From assembly GCA_039033415.1 (NCBI GenBank), contig JBCCCR010000009.1, positions 62,001-126,000 of the forward strand: 64,000 bases of DNA. Direction: 5' to 3'. Within the stretch, counting starts at the first letter, position 1. The number at the start of each line of letters is the position of its first letter. Positions 8,759 to 17,995 of the stretch are shown in pieces. A program made the translations under genes and the position numbers. Source of the stretch: Pseudomonadota bacterium. Lineage in GTDB: Bacteria > Pseudomonadota > Gammaproteobacteria > Xanthomonadales > SZUA-38. The notes below the pieces were generated by a model that worked only from the letters and a program-made list of their open reading frames with translations, was not told where the DNA came from and did no database searches.

Positions 8759-10672
8759 TTACTGATCTTCAAGAATCGCCTCCAGCACCTGGCCAGCGAC
8801 GTCGATCAGGTCAGCCTCCGTGACCACCCCCACCAGCTTGCGATCCTTCACCACCGGCAGACAGCCAATACCCCGATCTCTCAGGTAGCGAATAGCGTCT
8901 ACCGTGCGGCAGTCCGGCGCCACGCAGAACGGGTCAGGCTCCATAATGTCTCGCACCGGCGCCGACTGCTCGTTTTGCCTCAGCCCGCGAGCCACAATCC
9001 GCAGGAGATCGTGGTGCGAGACCAGCCCGACCAACTCCCCGCTGTCGTCTTCGACCGGCACGTGGCGAATGTGTTTCCACTCCATCAAGCTGGCCGCAAA
9101 ATCCACCAGGTCATCCGCTCGCACCGTAAACAGATCGGTGGTCATAAACTGGCTGACCGAGCGGTAGCTGTCGCGCCAGTCGAGGCTTTCGGTGACCTGG
9201 GCGATGGGCCATTCGCTAACGGGCGTCTCGTCGCGCTGATTCACGACAATAGCCTCGGTCAGGTTGCGCATTTTTTGATCGGTGGTGCGCCCGCCGCCCA
9301 TGGCCTCCAGCGAGCTCATCACCCACCGGGACCCGGTCTGGCGGGTCTCCAGGCGCCGTTCGATGACGCCCATGTATCGATCGATGTCGGCGGCATCGAT
9401 GCCGACACGCTTAAGGCCCGACCGCGCCCGCGGAACCAGCTGATCACGCAGCAGATCGACGGCGCTGATCCCCTCTTCATCCAGCCAGGTGAATTGAGAC
9501 CGCAGTCCGTTGGTGGCCGCCGCAAAAAAGTTGGAACGCGCGTCTTCAAACTTGAGACGCTGCGTGATCTCCTCCGCCTCGTCCGCGAGATCGGACATCA
9601 GGCCAAAAAACAGCGCCGAGTTTGCCACCTCGTCCAGGACCGTTGGCCCTGACGGCAGTATCCGATGTTCGATTCGCAGGTGCGGCTTGCCTTCGGTAAT
9701 GCCGTAGCAGGCCCGGTTCCACCGGTAGACGGTGCCGTTGTGGAGACGCAGCGCGTTGAGTCCCGGCGCCCTGCCCGCCTCAATTTCTGCCATCGGATCG
9801 GCACCTGAGTCGGTGGTCAGCACCACGCGGAATCGAGCGATATCCTCCTGGAAAATCTCCAGCACCGATTTTTCGATCCAGTGGTCGCCAAAATGCACGC
9901 GAGGCTGCAGGCCACGGGAACGATGGACATCGGAGCGCGTGTCGATGGAGTGCTCAAAAACCGCGATCCGCGACTCCTGCCATAGTCGCTTGCCCAGCAG
10001 GGTCGGTGAGTTCACCGCTGCCGCCAAGACCGGGCCAGTAATCGCCTGCGCCACGTTGTAGAGGTTGGCAAACTCATCTGGCGCCACCTGAAAATGAATC
10101 TGAAACGACGCGTTGCAGGCCTCCAGCATCACGTTGTCGTGGGTGAGGTCCAGCCGGTCGGGTCCTTCGATATCGAGGTTGAACTCCGAGCCACGCAGCT
10201 GCCGGATAGCATCGTTCAACGCCCGGTAGCGCGGCATCGGCACCATGGAGTCGAGGCTGAGATGCGACTGCGCCAGCGTCGGCAAGATGCCGCAGAGGAC
10301 CACCGCCTCACCGCGCGCAGCCGCCGCGCTGCGGGCGATTTCCATCACCTCCAGCGCTTCGTTCTCCATCCGCCGCAGGCAGTCTCCGCCCAGTTCCAGC
10401 GGCGAAAGATTAGCTTCGAGGTTGAATTTGCCGAGCTCGAAGGTAAAGCGCTCGTCGGTGATCGCTTCCATCATTTGCTCGGCGGTCATGCTGGGTTTTC
10501 GTGCGCGGTCAACCAGGAACATCTCCTGCTCCGCGCCGATACGCCGGATACCGGTTTCGAACAGGTTTCTGTTGAGCATCTCCTCCAAAGCGCGCAGGTC
10601 CGTCAGCAGCGCCTTCATAAAGTCGCGCTTGACCTGTTCGTTTGTGCTGGAATCGACTGACTGTTCGCCCAT
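8759..10672 (-). CDS. Glutamate-cysteine ligase (GCS2-like) fused to a CBS-domain pair
   Basis: 637 residues. The first about 480 look like the carboxylate-amine ligase / GCS2 family: RIGAEQEMFLVD near residue 45, FNLEANLSPLELGG, LTHDNVMLEACNASFQIHFQ and RIEHRILPSGPTVLDE. These supply the Mg-ATP and glutamate-binding residues typical of the family. The last about 130 residues are two CBS motifs (MTTDLFTVRADDLVDFAASLMEW, and DIMEPDPFCVAPDCRTVDAIRYL), which usually bind adenine nucleotides as a regulatory Bateman module. The amine substrate is not predictable: these YbdK-like enzymes join glutamate to an amine, not always cysteine. First gene of a tight co-directional run leading to the nitrilase. 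Confidence 0.85.
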   Translation of the reverse strand: MGEQSVDSSTNEQVKRDFMKALLTDLRALEEMLNRNLFETGIRRIGAEQEMFLVDRARKPSMTAEQMMEAITDERFTFELGKFNLEANLSPLELGGDCLRRMENEALEVMEIARSAAAARGEAVVLCGILPTLAQSHLSLDSMVPMPRYRALNDAIRQLRGSEFNLDIEGPDRLDLTHDNVMLEACNASFQIHFQVAPDEFANLYNVAQAITGPVLAAAVNSPTLLGKRLWQESRIAVFEHSIDTRSDVHRSRGLQPRVHFGDHWIEKSVLEIFQEDIARFRVVLTTDSGADPMAEIEAGRAPGLNALRLHNGTVYRWNRACYGITEGKPHLRIEHRILPSGPTVLDEVANSALFFGLMSDLADEAEEITQRLKFEDARSNFFAAATNGLRSQFTWLDEEGISAVDLLRDQLVPRARSGLKRVGIDAADIDRYMGVIERRLETRQTGSRWVMSSLEAMGGGRTTDQKMRNLTEAIVVNQRDETPVSEWPIAQVTESLDWRDSYRSVSQFMTTDLFTVRADDLVDFAASLMEWKHIRHVPVEDDSGELVGLVSHHDLLRIVARGLRQNEQSAPVRDIMEPDPFCVAPDCRTVDAIRYLRDRGIGCLPVVKDRKLVGVVTEADLIDVAGQVLEAILEDQ

Positions 10673-10769
10673 TGGCGCGCCCCTTATTCTGTGCCGTAAA
10701 TCTGCAGAGCCATTGGTTTTCCGCCGGAGCGCCGGCTTTACCCCGGCCGAACGCGCCGCCCCGCGCCCA

Positions 10770-11432
10770 TTATGAAAGCGCTGACCGGGTCAGCACAAAT
10801 TCCTGCATGCCGTTGCGCAGCAGGAAGGAGCGATTTGGGGAAAAACTCGGCCAAGCGCGCTTCAGCACATTGGGGACATGGCGATCGGTGCGGGTAACCT
10901 CACTGCTGCCTGGATCGACAAGCAGCGTCGCCTCGTCCACCACGCTGTAGCGGCCCGGCTGGTCGGCGTAGGGCGTTCGGGTGGCCATGCATACCAGCAG
11001 CGGACAGGGCGTGCCGGTGTGCGCTTCAAGCCAGGTACCGAGCACGGACAGCTCATCCGAGGCCATGTAGTTTGGCAGGTCCCAGGCCAGTACACCGTCG
11101 AAAGGACCCCAGTCGCGATAGGCCTCAAGCGCCATTTCGAAAGCGGTGCCCTTAAGCGAGATGTCGAGATCCATGACGCTGAAGCTGGCGCCGAGCTTTT
11201 GGAAGAACCCTAGGGTCTGAGCATGGACCTTTCCCAGATCCAGGATACGGGGTGATTCGAGCCCGCTTTGCGCCAGGCTCTCGATCCAAAGCTTGAAAGC
11301 CCGCGATTCGTAGCCGACGGGCGCATCAGAAGCTGGGTCCGAGGCATCCGGACCCAGCGGTTGAAACTGGGTTTCAGACTTTCCCGGGAAGCTTCGCGTC
11401 AGTAGTCGGGCCAGCAGGTTTGGCATTGTCAC
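10770..11432 (-). CDS. Degenerate class I SAM-methyltransferase-like protein
   Basis: 220 residues. A Rossmann-like pattern is visible: ILDLGKVHAQTLGFFQKLGASFSVMDLDI is the position of methyltransferase motif I followed by an acidic end of beta-2, but the usual GxGxG loop is replaced (DLGKVHAQ). FDGVLAWDLPNYM resembles the motif IV strand. Methyltransferase activity is therefore doubtful; it may bind SAM or only keep the fold. The start overlaps the 3' end of the bactofilin gene by 59 bp, and no better internal ATG exists before the fold begins, so the overlap is probably real. Function unknown. Confidence 0.65.
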   Translation of the reverse strand: MTMPNLLARLLTRSFPGKSETQFQPLGPDASDPASDAPVGYESRAFKLWIESLAQSGLESPRILDLGKVHAQTLGFFQKLGASFSVMDLDISLKGTAFEMALEAYRDWGPFDGVLAWDLPNYMASDELSVLGTWLEAHTGTPCPLLVCMATRTPYADQPGRYSVVDEATLLVDPGSSEVTRTDRHVPNVLKRAWPSFSPNRSFLLRNGMQEFVLTRSALS

Positions 11433-11889
11433 CTGAGTCTTTTTTGGCGGCCGGAGCCGGCGCGGAGGCGGGTCGGTTCTTGGGCGACATATCGATATTG
11501 CCCTTGAACTGGGCCCCGTCTTCCAGCCCTACTCTCGGAGCCTGTATGTTACCCAAAACATGACCGGAACGGCGCACTTCAATCTGTTCTTCGCCGACCA
11601 GGTCACCTTCGACGCGACCCTCAACGATGATGACGGCCGCTTTGATGTGCGCCTTCACCACGCCGCTGCCGCCCACGGTGACCACGTTGTCCGGCAAGGC
11701 AATGTCGCCTTCAACCTTCCCCTCAACCAGCAGGTCTTCGGTGCCGGCAATGTTGCCATTGACCGTCAGCGAGCTGCCGATGACGGCCGGCGGAGCGGTC
11801 GAAAAACTCGCGGTGCCGGCGCTCTCCTGGCCGCCGGCCTCAGCGAACGGGGGAGCGCTGGATTTGTCACTTTCGTCTTTTTTCCACAT
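11374..11889 (-). CDS. Bactofilin (polymer-forming cytoskeletal protein)
   Basis: 171 residues. The central about 100 residues are the beta-helical bactofilin (DUF583) repeat: SSLTVNGNIAGTEDLLVEGKVEGDI, then VVTVGGSGVVKAHIKAAVIIVEGRVEGDLVG and VRRSGHVLGNIQAP. Disordered tails flank it: Ser/Ala-rich at the N-terminus and Ala/Pro/Lys-rich at the C-terminus. Bactofilins form nucleotide-independent filaments that scaffold cell-shape, stalk or wall enzymes. There is no transmembrane segment. It is divergent from fadD and overlaps the next gene by 59 bp, so the two may be made together. Confidence 0.9.
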   Translation of the reverse strand: MWKKDESDKSSAPPFAEAGGQESAGTASFSTAPPAVIGSSLTVNGNIAGTEDLLVEGKVEGDIALPDNVVTVGGSGVVKAHIKAAVIIVEGRVEGDLVGEEQIEVRRSGHVLGNIQAPRVGLEDGAQFKGNIDMSPKNRPASAPAPAAKKDSGDNAKPAGPTTDAKLPGKV

Positions 11890-12046
11890 GGCTGGTCTGC
11901 CTTACTCTCAATGAATGGTCCGAAGGCCGGAGTCTAGCGCCAAAATCTCTCAATTGCTGCCACCTGGACCACAGAAATTTGCGGGATTGTCCAAGCCTGC
12001 TGACCCCACCCCCGCAATGCTATATTACCGCGCTCGATCCTCACGC

Positions 12047-13723
12047 ATGGTAGGCACCGACTTGAAACCCTGGCTATCGAACTACACCGAAGGCGTACCG
12101 GAATTCATCGACATCAGCGAGTTCAACTCCATCGTTGACGTGCTGGAGCAGACGGTTGCGAAGTTCGCCGACCGACCGGCGTACTCCAACATGGGCAAGA
12201 CGCTGAGCTATCGCGACCTGGACCGCCTCAGCAGCCAGTTTGGCGCGTATCTCAAACACGAACTCGGCCTTCAGCCCGGTGAGCGGATGGCCATCATGAT
12301 GCCGAATCTGCTGCAGTACCCGATCGTGCTGTTCGGCGCCCTCCGGGCCGGCTTGACGGTGGTCAACACCAATCCGCTCTACACCGCCAGGGAACTCAAA
12401 CATCAGCTCAACGACTCTGGAGCGGTGGCGGTGCTGGCGCTGGAAAACTTTGCCGCAACGCTTGAGAAGGTGGTGCCCGAAACCGGTGTAAAGCATGTCC
12501 TGCTGACCGCCTTGGGAGACTGCCTGGATTTTCCCAAGCGGCAGATCACCAATTTTGTCGTCAGACACGTCAAAAAGCTGGTCCCTGCGCACGGCCTGAA
12601 CAACGCCACGTGGTTTAACGACGCGCTCGCGAAAGGCAAAGGTCATTCGCTGACCAAGGCGGAGCTGGATCACGGCAGCCTGGCGTTTTTGCAGTACACC
12701 GGTGGCACCACGGGCGTTGCCAAGGGCGCCATGCTCTCGCACGGCAACATTGTCGCCAACATGCAGCAATCGTCAGCCTGGGTTGGCACGGCCATCGAGC
12801 CGGGGCAAGAAGTCATTATTACCGCCCTGCCGCTGTACCATATCTTCGCGCTCACCTCGAACTGCCTGGTCTACATGAAGTTTGGCGCGCACAACCACCT
12901 GATCACCAACCCCCGCGATATGGACGGGTTTGTCGATGAGCTGGGGAAAATTCCGTTTACGACCCTCACCGGGGTCAACACCCTGTTCAACAGCCTGCTC
13001 AACCACCCGCGCTTTGGCCAGCTGGATTTTTCAACGCTTAAGGTGACCCTGGGTGGCGGCATGGCGGTACAGCGGGCGGTTGCGGAGCGCTGGAAAGAGG
13101 TCACGGGCTGCCCCCTCGTCGAAGCCTACGGACTGACGGAAACCTCTCCGGGCGCCTGTATCAACCCGGTGCACATGCAGGAATACAACGGTTATATCGG
13201 CCTGCCGATTTCCTCGACCGAAGCGGTCATCAAGGACGAAGACGGAAATAACCTGCCTCCCGGCGAGTCGGGAGAGCTGTGCATTAAAGGCCCACAGGTG
13301 ATGCAGGGTTACTGGCAGCGTCAGGAGGAGACCGACAAGGTGATGACCGACGACGGCTACCTGCGCACCGGCGACATGGCCGTGATGACCGAAGACGGTT
13401 TCTTTAAGATCGTCGATCGCAAGAAGGACATGATCCTCGTTTCAGGCTTTAACGTGTATCCCAATGAAATTGAGGATGTGGTGGCCGCCCATCCGGGTGT
13501 CGTTGAGGTGGCTGCGATCGGCCAACCCGATGACAAATCGGGTGAAGTCGTCAAGATCTGTGTCGTCAAGAAAGATCCGGAGCTGACCGAAAAAGCGCTG
13601 CGCGATTATTGCAAAGAGCAGCTGACTGGCTACAAGGTGCCGCGAGTTGTGGTGTTTATGGATGAACTGCCCAAGACCAACGTCGGCAAGATTCTGCGCC
13701 GCGAGCTGCGCGACAGCCAGTAG
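12047..13723 (+). CDS. fadD: Long-chain fatty-acid-CoA ligase
   Basis: 558 residues from ATG 12047; an in-frame ATG at 11915 would add a nonsense-like leader. Matches the ANL adenylating family: the P-loop [18 protein letters not shown], the A5 region [10 protein letters not shown], the A7/A8 motifs [10 protein letters not shown] and [23 protein letters not shown], and the A10 lysine in [12 protein letters not shown]. It activates fatty acids to acyl-CoA with ATP and CoA at the inner membrane face, feeding beta-oxidation. N-terminal [12 protein letters not shown] is typical of FadD. Convergent with the PilZ gene with only 3 bp between the stops; no terminator is visible there. Confidence 0.93.
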   Translation: MVGTDLKPWLSNYTEGVPEFIDISEFNSIVDVLEQTVAKFADRPAYSNMGKTLSYRDLDRLSSQFGAYLKHELGLQPGERMAIMMPNLLQYPIVLFGALRAGLTVVNTNPLYTARELKHQLNDSGAVAVLALENFAATLEKVVPETGVKHVLLTALGDCLDFPKRQITNFVVRHVKKLVPAHGLNNATWFNDALAKGKGHSLTKAELDHGSLAFLQYTGGTTGVAKGAMLSHGNIVANMQQSSAWVGTAIEPGQEVIITALPLYHIFALTSNCLVYMKFGAHNHLITNPRDMDGFVDELGKIPFTTLTGVNTLFNSLLNHPRFGQLDFSTLKVTLGGGMAVQRAVAERWKEVTGCPLVEAYGLTETSPGACINPVHMQEYNGYIGLPISSTEAVIKDEDGNNLPPGESGELCIKGPQVMQGYWQRQEETDKVMTDDGYLRTGDMAVMTEDGFFKIVDRKKDMILVSGFNVYPNEIEDVVAAHPGVVEVAAIGQPDDKSGEVVKICVVKKDPELTEKALRDYCKEQLTGYKVPRVVVFMDELPKTNVGKILRRELRDSQ

Positions 13724-13726
13724 CGA

Positions 13727-14077
13727 TTACTCGGCGCTGCGCTCGGCGTCCAGGGCATCCGCGTAGGCGCCAAGCAGCGTCCAAAGCGGCACCTCACTCT
13801 CGGGCGGGATGTGGGAGAACTCAAGGCCGACGTTCTCCCGATCGTAGCGCACCACCTTGCCGAACAGCGCGATCGTCTTCTGTTCGGCCAGCAGCAGCTC
13901 CACGCTCATCTCGTCACCGAGCGAACCCTCCCAATCGTCCGGTCGGCGCATCAGCAAGCCGCTGGCAGAGATATCAACCACCTCGCTGTCCCAGAGTTCA
14001 CCCTGGCGCAGCACCACGACCTCGGCGCGAAGGCTCATGCGCCGATAGCGAGTGCCGATGTCTTTCTGCTTGAGCAT
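13727..14077 (-). CDS. PilZ-domain protein
   Basis: 116 residues covering one PilZ domain. An Arg-rich N-terminal switch (RYRRMSLRAEVVVL) is followed by DISASGLLMRRP, which fits the RxxxR and [D/N]xSxxG cyclic-di-GMP binding motifs. Such single-domain proteins act as c-di-GMP receptors or adaptors for motility, pili or exopolysaccharide. The partner cannot be deduced. It lies 20 nt downstream of dinB on the same strand, so it may be read through from the lysS-dinB transcript. Confidence 0.88.
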   Translation of the reverse strand: MLKQKDIGTRYRRMSLRAEVVVLRQGELWDSEVVDISASGLLMRRPDDWEGSLGDEMSVELLLAEQKTIALFGKVVRYDRENVGLEFSHIPPESEVPLWTLLGAYADALDAERSAE

Positions 14078-14097
14078 GGCTGGTCAGTATACCCGGT

Positions 14098-15273
14098 CTA
14101 ATCCTGAGTTTTGCCCGGTGGTTTGACGAGCGCTGCCGGTTTGAGTCCAGCGTCCTGAAAGCGCTCGCTGATCCGATCTTTGAGCTTGTCGATGGTTGCC
14201 GACTCGCTCGGACCAAACAGATCGTCCTGGCGCTGACTTTCCTTTAGCTGACTGACGCCCACGCCCAGCAGGCGAATCGCGCAGTCTGGATGCCTGCGCC
14301 ACCAGCGGCTGAACAACCCTCGGGCAGCCCGGCTGATGCTTTGATCGTCATCGACGGCCGTGTGCAGCGAAAGCTGGCGGCTGAGCGTGGTGAAATCTGC
14401 AAGGCGAATCTTTACCCGAACCACCTGCCCGCTGATGCCCTTGCGACGCAGGCGCGCGCCGACCGCCGCGGATAGACTCAAGAGCTGGCGGTCACAGGCG
14501 TCAAATTCGGTGAGATCGCGGCCGTAGGTTTCCTCATGGCTGACCGACTTGTCCTCACGGTCCGGCACTACCGGCCGCTCGTCGAGCCCCTGTGCCAGCT
14601 CGCTCAGACGATCCGCGTGTTTCCCCAAAAGCGACCGGAGGCGTCCGTCCGGCTGCCGTCGAAGGTCGCCGATGGTGGTGACGCCGATGGTCGCCAGTCG
14701 CTCTGCGGCTTTTTTGCCCACCCCCCAGATCCGCCTGACCGGCAGCGGGTCGAGGAACGGCTGCGGCGGATGAGGCACTACCGTCAAGCCGTCGGGCTTG
14801 TCGAGATCTGACGCCACCTTCGCCAGGAACTTGTTGCTGGCCACCCCCACCGACGCAGTCAGGTTGAGCGTTTCGTCAATCCCCTGCCGGATCTTGGTTG
14901 CGATGTCGATTCCGCTGCCGTGGAGCTTTTTGCTGGCGGTCACGTCGAGGAACGCTTCATCGAGCGACAGCGCTTCGACCAGCGGCGTGTAGCGGTGAAA
15001 GACAGCAAAGACCTGGCGGGACACCTCGGCGTAGACTCCCATGCGATTGGGAACAATCAGCAGGTCGGCGCACAGCCGCCGGGCTCGCGACACCGGCATC
15101 GCCGAGTGAATGCCAAACCCTCGGGCCTCGTAGCTTGCGGCGGCAACCACACCCCGCGCACCGGCGCCGCCCACCACCAGCGGCTTGCCGCGAAGCTCGG
15201 GGTTATCCCGCTGCTCGACCGACGCGTAAAACGCATCCATGTCCACGTGGAGAATGGTGCGTAGCGCCGTCAC
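14098..15273 (-). CDS. dinB: DNA polymerase IV (Y-family)
   Basis: 391 residues, somewhat longer than the about 350-residue E. coli enzyme because of a C-terminal tail. Catalytic acidic residues are visible in HVDMDAFYASVEQ and LSLDEAFLDVT; ASYEARGFGIHSAMP is the finger region, and VGVASNKFLAKVASDLDKPDG plus the helix-hairpin-helix RRIWGVGKKAAERLATIG are typical. Translesion synthesis past minor-groove lesions; error-prone. The final residues could hold a beta-clamp contact (DDLFGP is a plausible clamp-binding pentapeptide region). 24 nt downstream of lysS. No LexA box is evident. Confidence 0.93.
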   Translation of the reverse strand: MTALRTILHVDMDAFYASVEQRDNPELRGKPLVVGGAGARGVVAAASYEARGFGIHSAMPVSRARRLCADLLIVPNRMGVYAEVSRQVFAVFHRYTPLVEALSLDEAFLDVTASKKLHGSGIDIATKIRQGIDETLNLTASVGVASNKFLAKVASDLDKPDGLTVVPHPPQPFLDPLPVRRIWGVGKKAAERLATIGVTTIGDLRRQPDGRLRSLLGKHADRLSELAQGLDERPVVPDREDKSVSHEETYGRDLTEFDACDRQLLSLSAAVGARLRRKGISGQVVRVKIRLADFTTLSRQLSLHTAVDDDQSISRAARGLFSRWWRRHPDCAIRLLGVGVSQLKESQRQDDLFGPSESATIDKLKDRISERFQDAGLKPAALVKPPGKTQD

Positions 15274-15297
15274 GGTCTCAGCGGCGGCGGCCGGGAA

Positions 15298-16812
15298 TCA
15301 CTGAATTTTCTCCGGGCGCATGTAGGGGAACAGCAGCACATCTCGGATCGACGCTGAGTCGGTCAACAGCATCACCAGCCGATCGATGCCAATCCCCTCA
15401 CCCGCCGCCGGCGGCATGCCGTATTCGAGCGCGCGGACATAGTCCGCGTCGTACTGCATCGCCTCCTGGTCGCCGGCTTCGCTGTTCGCCACCTGCTGCT
15501 GAAAGCGTCGGGCCTGATCTTCCGGATCGTTAAGCTCCGAGAAGCCGTTCGCAATTTCCCGACCGGCGATGATGAGCTCAAAGCGGTCCGTCAGCTCAGG
15601 ATCGCTGTCGCTGCAGCGCGATAGCGGGGACACCTCGGTGGGATAGTCGGTGATGAAGGTCGGCTGAGTAAGCTCTCCCTCCACGGTCTTTTCGTAGATT
15701 TCGATCTGCAGCTTGCCCCAGCCCCAGCTGTCCTCGAGAGGAATTTGCAGACGCTCCGCGTGCCGACGCAGTATCGCCACGTCGCGCAGTTCGCTCTCCT
15801 GGATGTCCGGGTTATGGTCGAGCACCGCTTGGGCCACCGACAACCGGGTAAACGGCTGACCGAAGTCCAGATCCTGGCCTTGATAAGTCAGCGCCGTCTG
15901 GCCCAGCACGTGCTCTGCCAGCCCGCGCAGCAACGCCTCGGTGAGATCCATCAAATCGTGGTAGGTCGCGTAGGCCCAGTAAAACTCCAGCATGGTGAAC
16001 TCGGGGTTATGCCGGGTCGACACACCTTCGTTGCGGAAATTCCGGTTGATCTCGAACACCCGCTCAAAGCCGCCCACCGTGAGGCGCTTTAGATAAAGCT
16101 CCGGCGCCACGCGAAGGTACAGATCGAGATTCAGGGCGTTGTGATGCGTGGTAAACGGTCTGGCCGCGGCGCCGCCGGCGATGTAGTGCATCATCGGGGT
16201 TTCCACTTCCAGAAATTCGCGCGCCTCAAAAAACTCGCGAATGTACTTCACGATCGCCGTCCGCTGACGAAACACCGCTCGCGAAGATTCGTTGACGATC
16301 AGGTCGACGTAGCGCTGGCGATAGCGCATCTCCTGGTCGGTCAGGCCGTGAAACTTTTCCGGGAGCGGCCGCAGGCATTTGCTGAGCAGCTTCAGCTCGC
16401 TGACCGCCACCGACAGCTCGCCTTTGTTGGTGCGATACATCACGCCAGTCAGGCCGACGACGTCGCCGAGATCCCAGCGTTTGAACTGCGCGTAGACGCC
16501 TTCCGGCAGGCCGTCGCGCTGCAGAAAGAGCTGGAGGTCACCGGACCCATCGCGCAGCGTGGCAAAACTCGCCTTGCCCATGACCCGGCGTGCCATCAGC
16601 CTGCCGGCCAGGCTGACCTCAAACGCGCCTTCTTCGAGCGCCTCCTTGGTGTGCTCACCGTACCGGCCCCGAAGCTCGGTACAGCGATTCGCCGGCGTGA
16701 AGCCGTTTGGATAGGCAATGCCGGCTTGACGAAGCTCCGAGAGCTTCTGGCGCCGCTCGGCGATGAGACGGTTTTCGTCTTCCGGTTGGTGGTTGTTGGA
16801 GTCGTCGCTCAT
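15298..16812 (-). CDS. lysS: Lysyl-tRNA synthetase, class II
   Basis: 504 residues, normal for bacterial LysRS. An OB-fold anticodon-binding domain (about 60-170: [30 protein letters not shown]) precedes the class II core, with motif 2 [24 protein letters not shown] (sequence around residue 250) and motif 3 [16 protein letters not shown] near the end. Charges tRNA-Lys. The start ATG overlaps the prfB stop by 4 bp (ATGA), the classical prfB-lysS arrangement. Confidence 0.97.
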   Translation of the reverse strand: MSDDSNNHQPEDENRLIAERRQKLSELRQAGIAYPNGFTPANRCTELRGRYGEHTKEALEEGAFEVSLAGRLMARRVMGKASFATLRDGSGDLQLFLQRDGLPEGVYAQFKRWDLGDVVGLTGVMYRTNKGELSVAVSELKLLSKCLRPLPEKFHGLTDQEMRYRQRYVDLIVNESSRAVFRQRTAIVKYIREFFEAREFLEVETPMMHYIAGGAAARPFTTHHNALNLDLYLRVAPELYLKRLTVGGFERVFEINRNFRNEGVSTRHNPEFTMLEFYWAYATYHDLMDLTEALLRGLAEHVLGQTALTYQGQDLDFGQPFTRLSVAQAVLDHNPDIQESELRDVAILRRHAERLQIPLEDSWGWGKLQIEIYEKTVEGELTQPTFITDYPTEVSPLSRCSDSDPELTDRFELIIAGREIANGFSELNDPEDQARRFQQQVANSEAGDQEAMQYDADYVRALEYGMPPAAGEGIGIDRLVMLLTDSASIRDVLLFPYMRPEKIQ

Positions 16813-17904
16813 AGTCCCTGCTTCAGGCTCGCCTCAATAAAGTTGTCCAGATCGCCGTCCAGCACCGCCTGCGTATTGCCGGTTTCGTGGGCGGTGCGAA
16901 GATCTTTGATCCGAGATTGATCCAGCACGTAGGAGCGGATCTGGCTGCCCCAGCCAATGTCGGACTTAGCGTCCTCTGCGGCCTGCTGATCCGCCTGCTG
17001 TTTCTGCATCTCCACCTCAAACAGCCGGGCCTTCAGCTGCTTCATGGCCGTGGCCTTATTCTTGTGCTGGCTACGGTCGTTCTGGCACTGCACCACAACG
17101 TTGGTTGGCAGGTGCGTGATCCGAACCGCCGATTCGGTCCGGTTGACGTGCTGACCGCCGGCGCCGCTGGCGCGATACACATCGATCCGCAGATCGGCGG
17201 GGTTGATATCAATTTCGATTGAGTCATCGATTTCCGGCGAGACAAACACCGCGGCAAACGAGGTGTGGCGACGGTTGCCCGAATCGAACGGCGACTTGCG
17301 CACCAGGCGATGTACGCCGGTCTCGGTGCGGGCCCAGCCAAAGCAGTAGTCACCCTTGACGTGGATTGTGGCGCTCTTGATGCCTGCGACGTCACCAGCA
17401 GAACACTCGATCAGTTCCGTATCCCAGCCGTGGCGTTCACACCAGCGCAGATACATGCGCAGCAGTATTTCAGCCCAGTCCTGGGCTTCGGTGCCGCCAG
17501 AGCCGGCCTGAATATCAATGAAGGCGTTGCCCGGGTCCATTTCCCCCGAAAACATGCGCTGGAATTCCAGCGCCGCCGTGGATTTTTCCAGCCGGGCCGC
17601 ATCCTGCTCGACGGCGGTGACGGTTTCTTCGTCCTCTTCAGCCTCCGCCATTTCGAGCAGATCGACGGCGTCGGTCACCCCCTGACTGATTTCATCCAGC
17701 GTTTCGATGACGCCGCTTAAGCGCGACCGCTCCTGGCCGAGCTGCTGGGCGCGCTCGGGATCATTCCAGATCTCCGGGTTTTCCAGCTCAAGATTGACTT
17801 CGTCCAGACGCTCACGCTTTTCAGCGTAGTCAAAGATACCCCCTGAGCGCAGCCTCGCGCGTCGCGATATCGTCCAGTTGAGCTTTGAGCGGACCCAGTT
17901 CCAT
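16809..17904 (-). CDS. prfB: Peptide chain release factor 2, made by programmed +1 frameshift
   Basis: The true start is ATG 17904 with an AGGA ribosome site 8 nt upstream. Frame 0 encodes 24 residues ending in LRGYL, then an in-frame TGA at 17832-17830. Reading then slips +1 and continues [13 protein letters not shown] for 340 more residues, giving 364, against 365 in E. coli. The RF2 hallmarks are present: SPF-type tripeptide in KSPFDSG and the GGQ motif in [17 protein letters not shown]2 terminates at UGA and UAA, so the in-frame UGA makes an autoregulatory circuit. A continuous frame opening at 17924 lacks homology in its first 31 residues and is a false start. Coupled to lysS by a 4-bp overlap. 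Confidence 0.96.
17827..17845 (-). promoter_or_regulatory. prfB programmed +1 frameshift site
   Basis: Read on the minus strand: AGGGGG, TAT, CTT, TGA, C. The Shine-Dalgarno-like AGGGGG sits directly upstream of the CTT slip codon, and the stop is UGA followed by C, the weak-termination context. This is the same layout as the characterised E. coli prfB site (AGGGGG-TAT-CTT-TGA-C). Low RF2 lets the ribosome slip from CUU to UUU and continue. Confidence 0.95.
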
Positions 17905-17995
17905 TGCGTTTTCCTGCACGCCAAAAAGCCGCGTATTGTAGCAGAGCCGACTGCCTCGTTTCGCGGTCAGCGAGCCCTATTCAGGTGGCCGACCT

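Noticed and set aside
17905-17924. Upstream in-frame start for prfB
   Set aside because: Gives 31 residues unrelated to RF2 and skips the frameshift site; the ATG at 17904 in frame 0 matches RF2.
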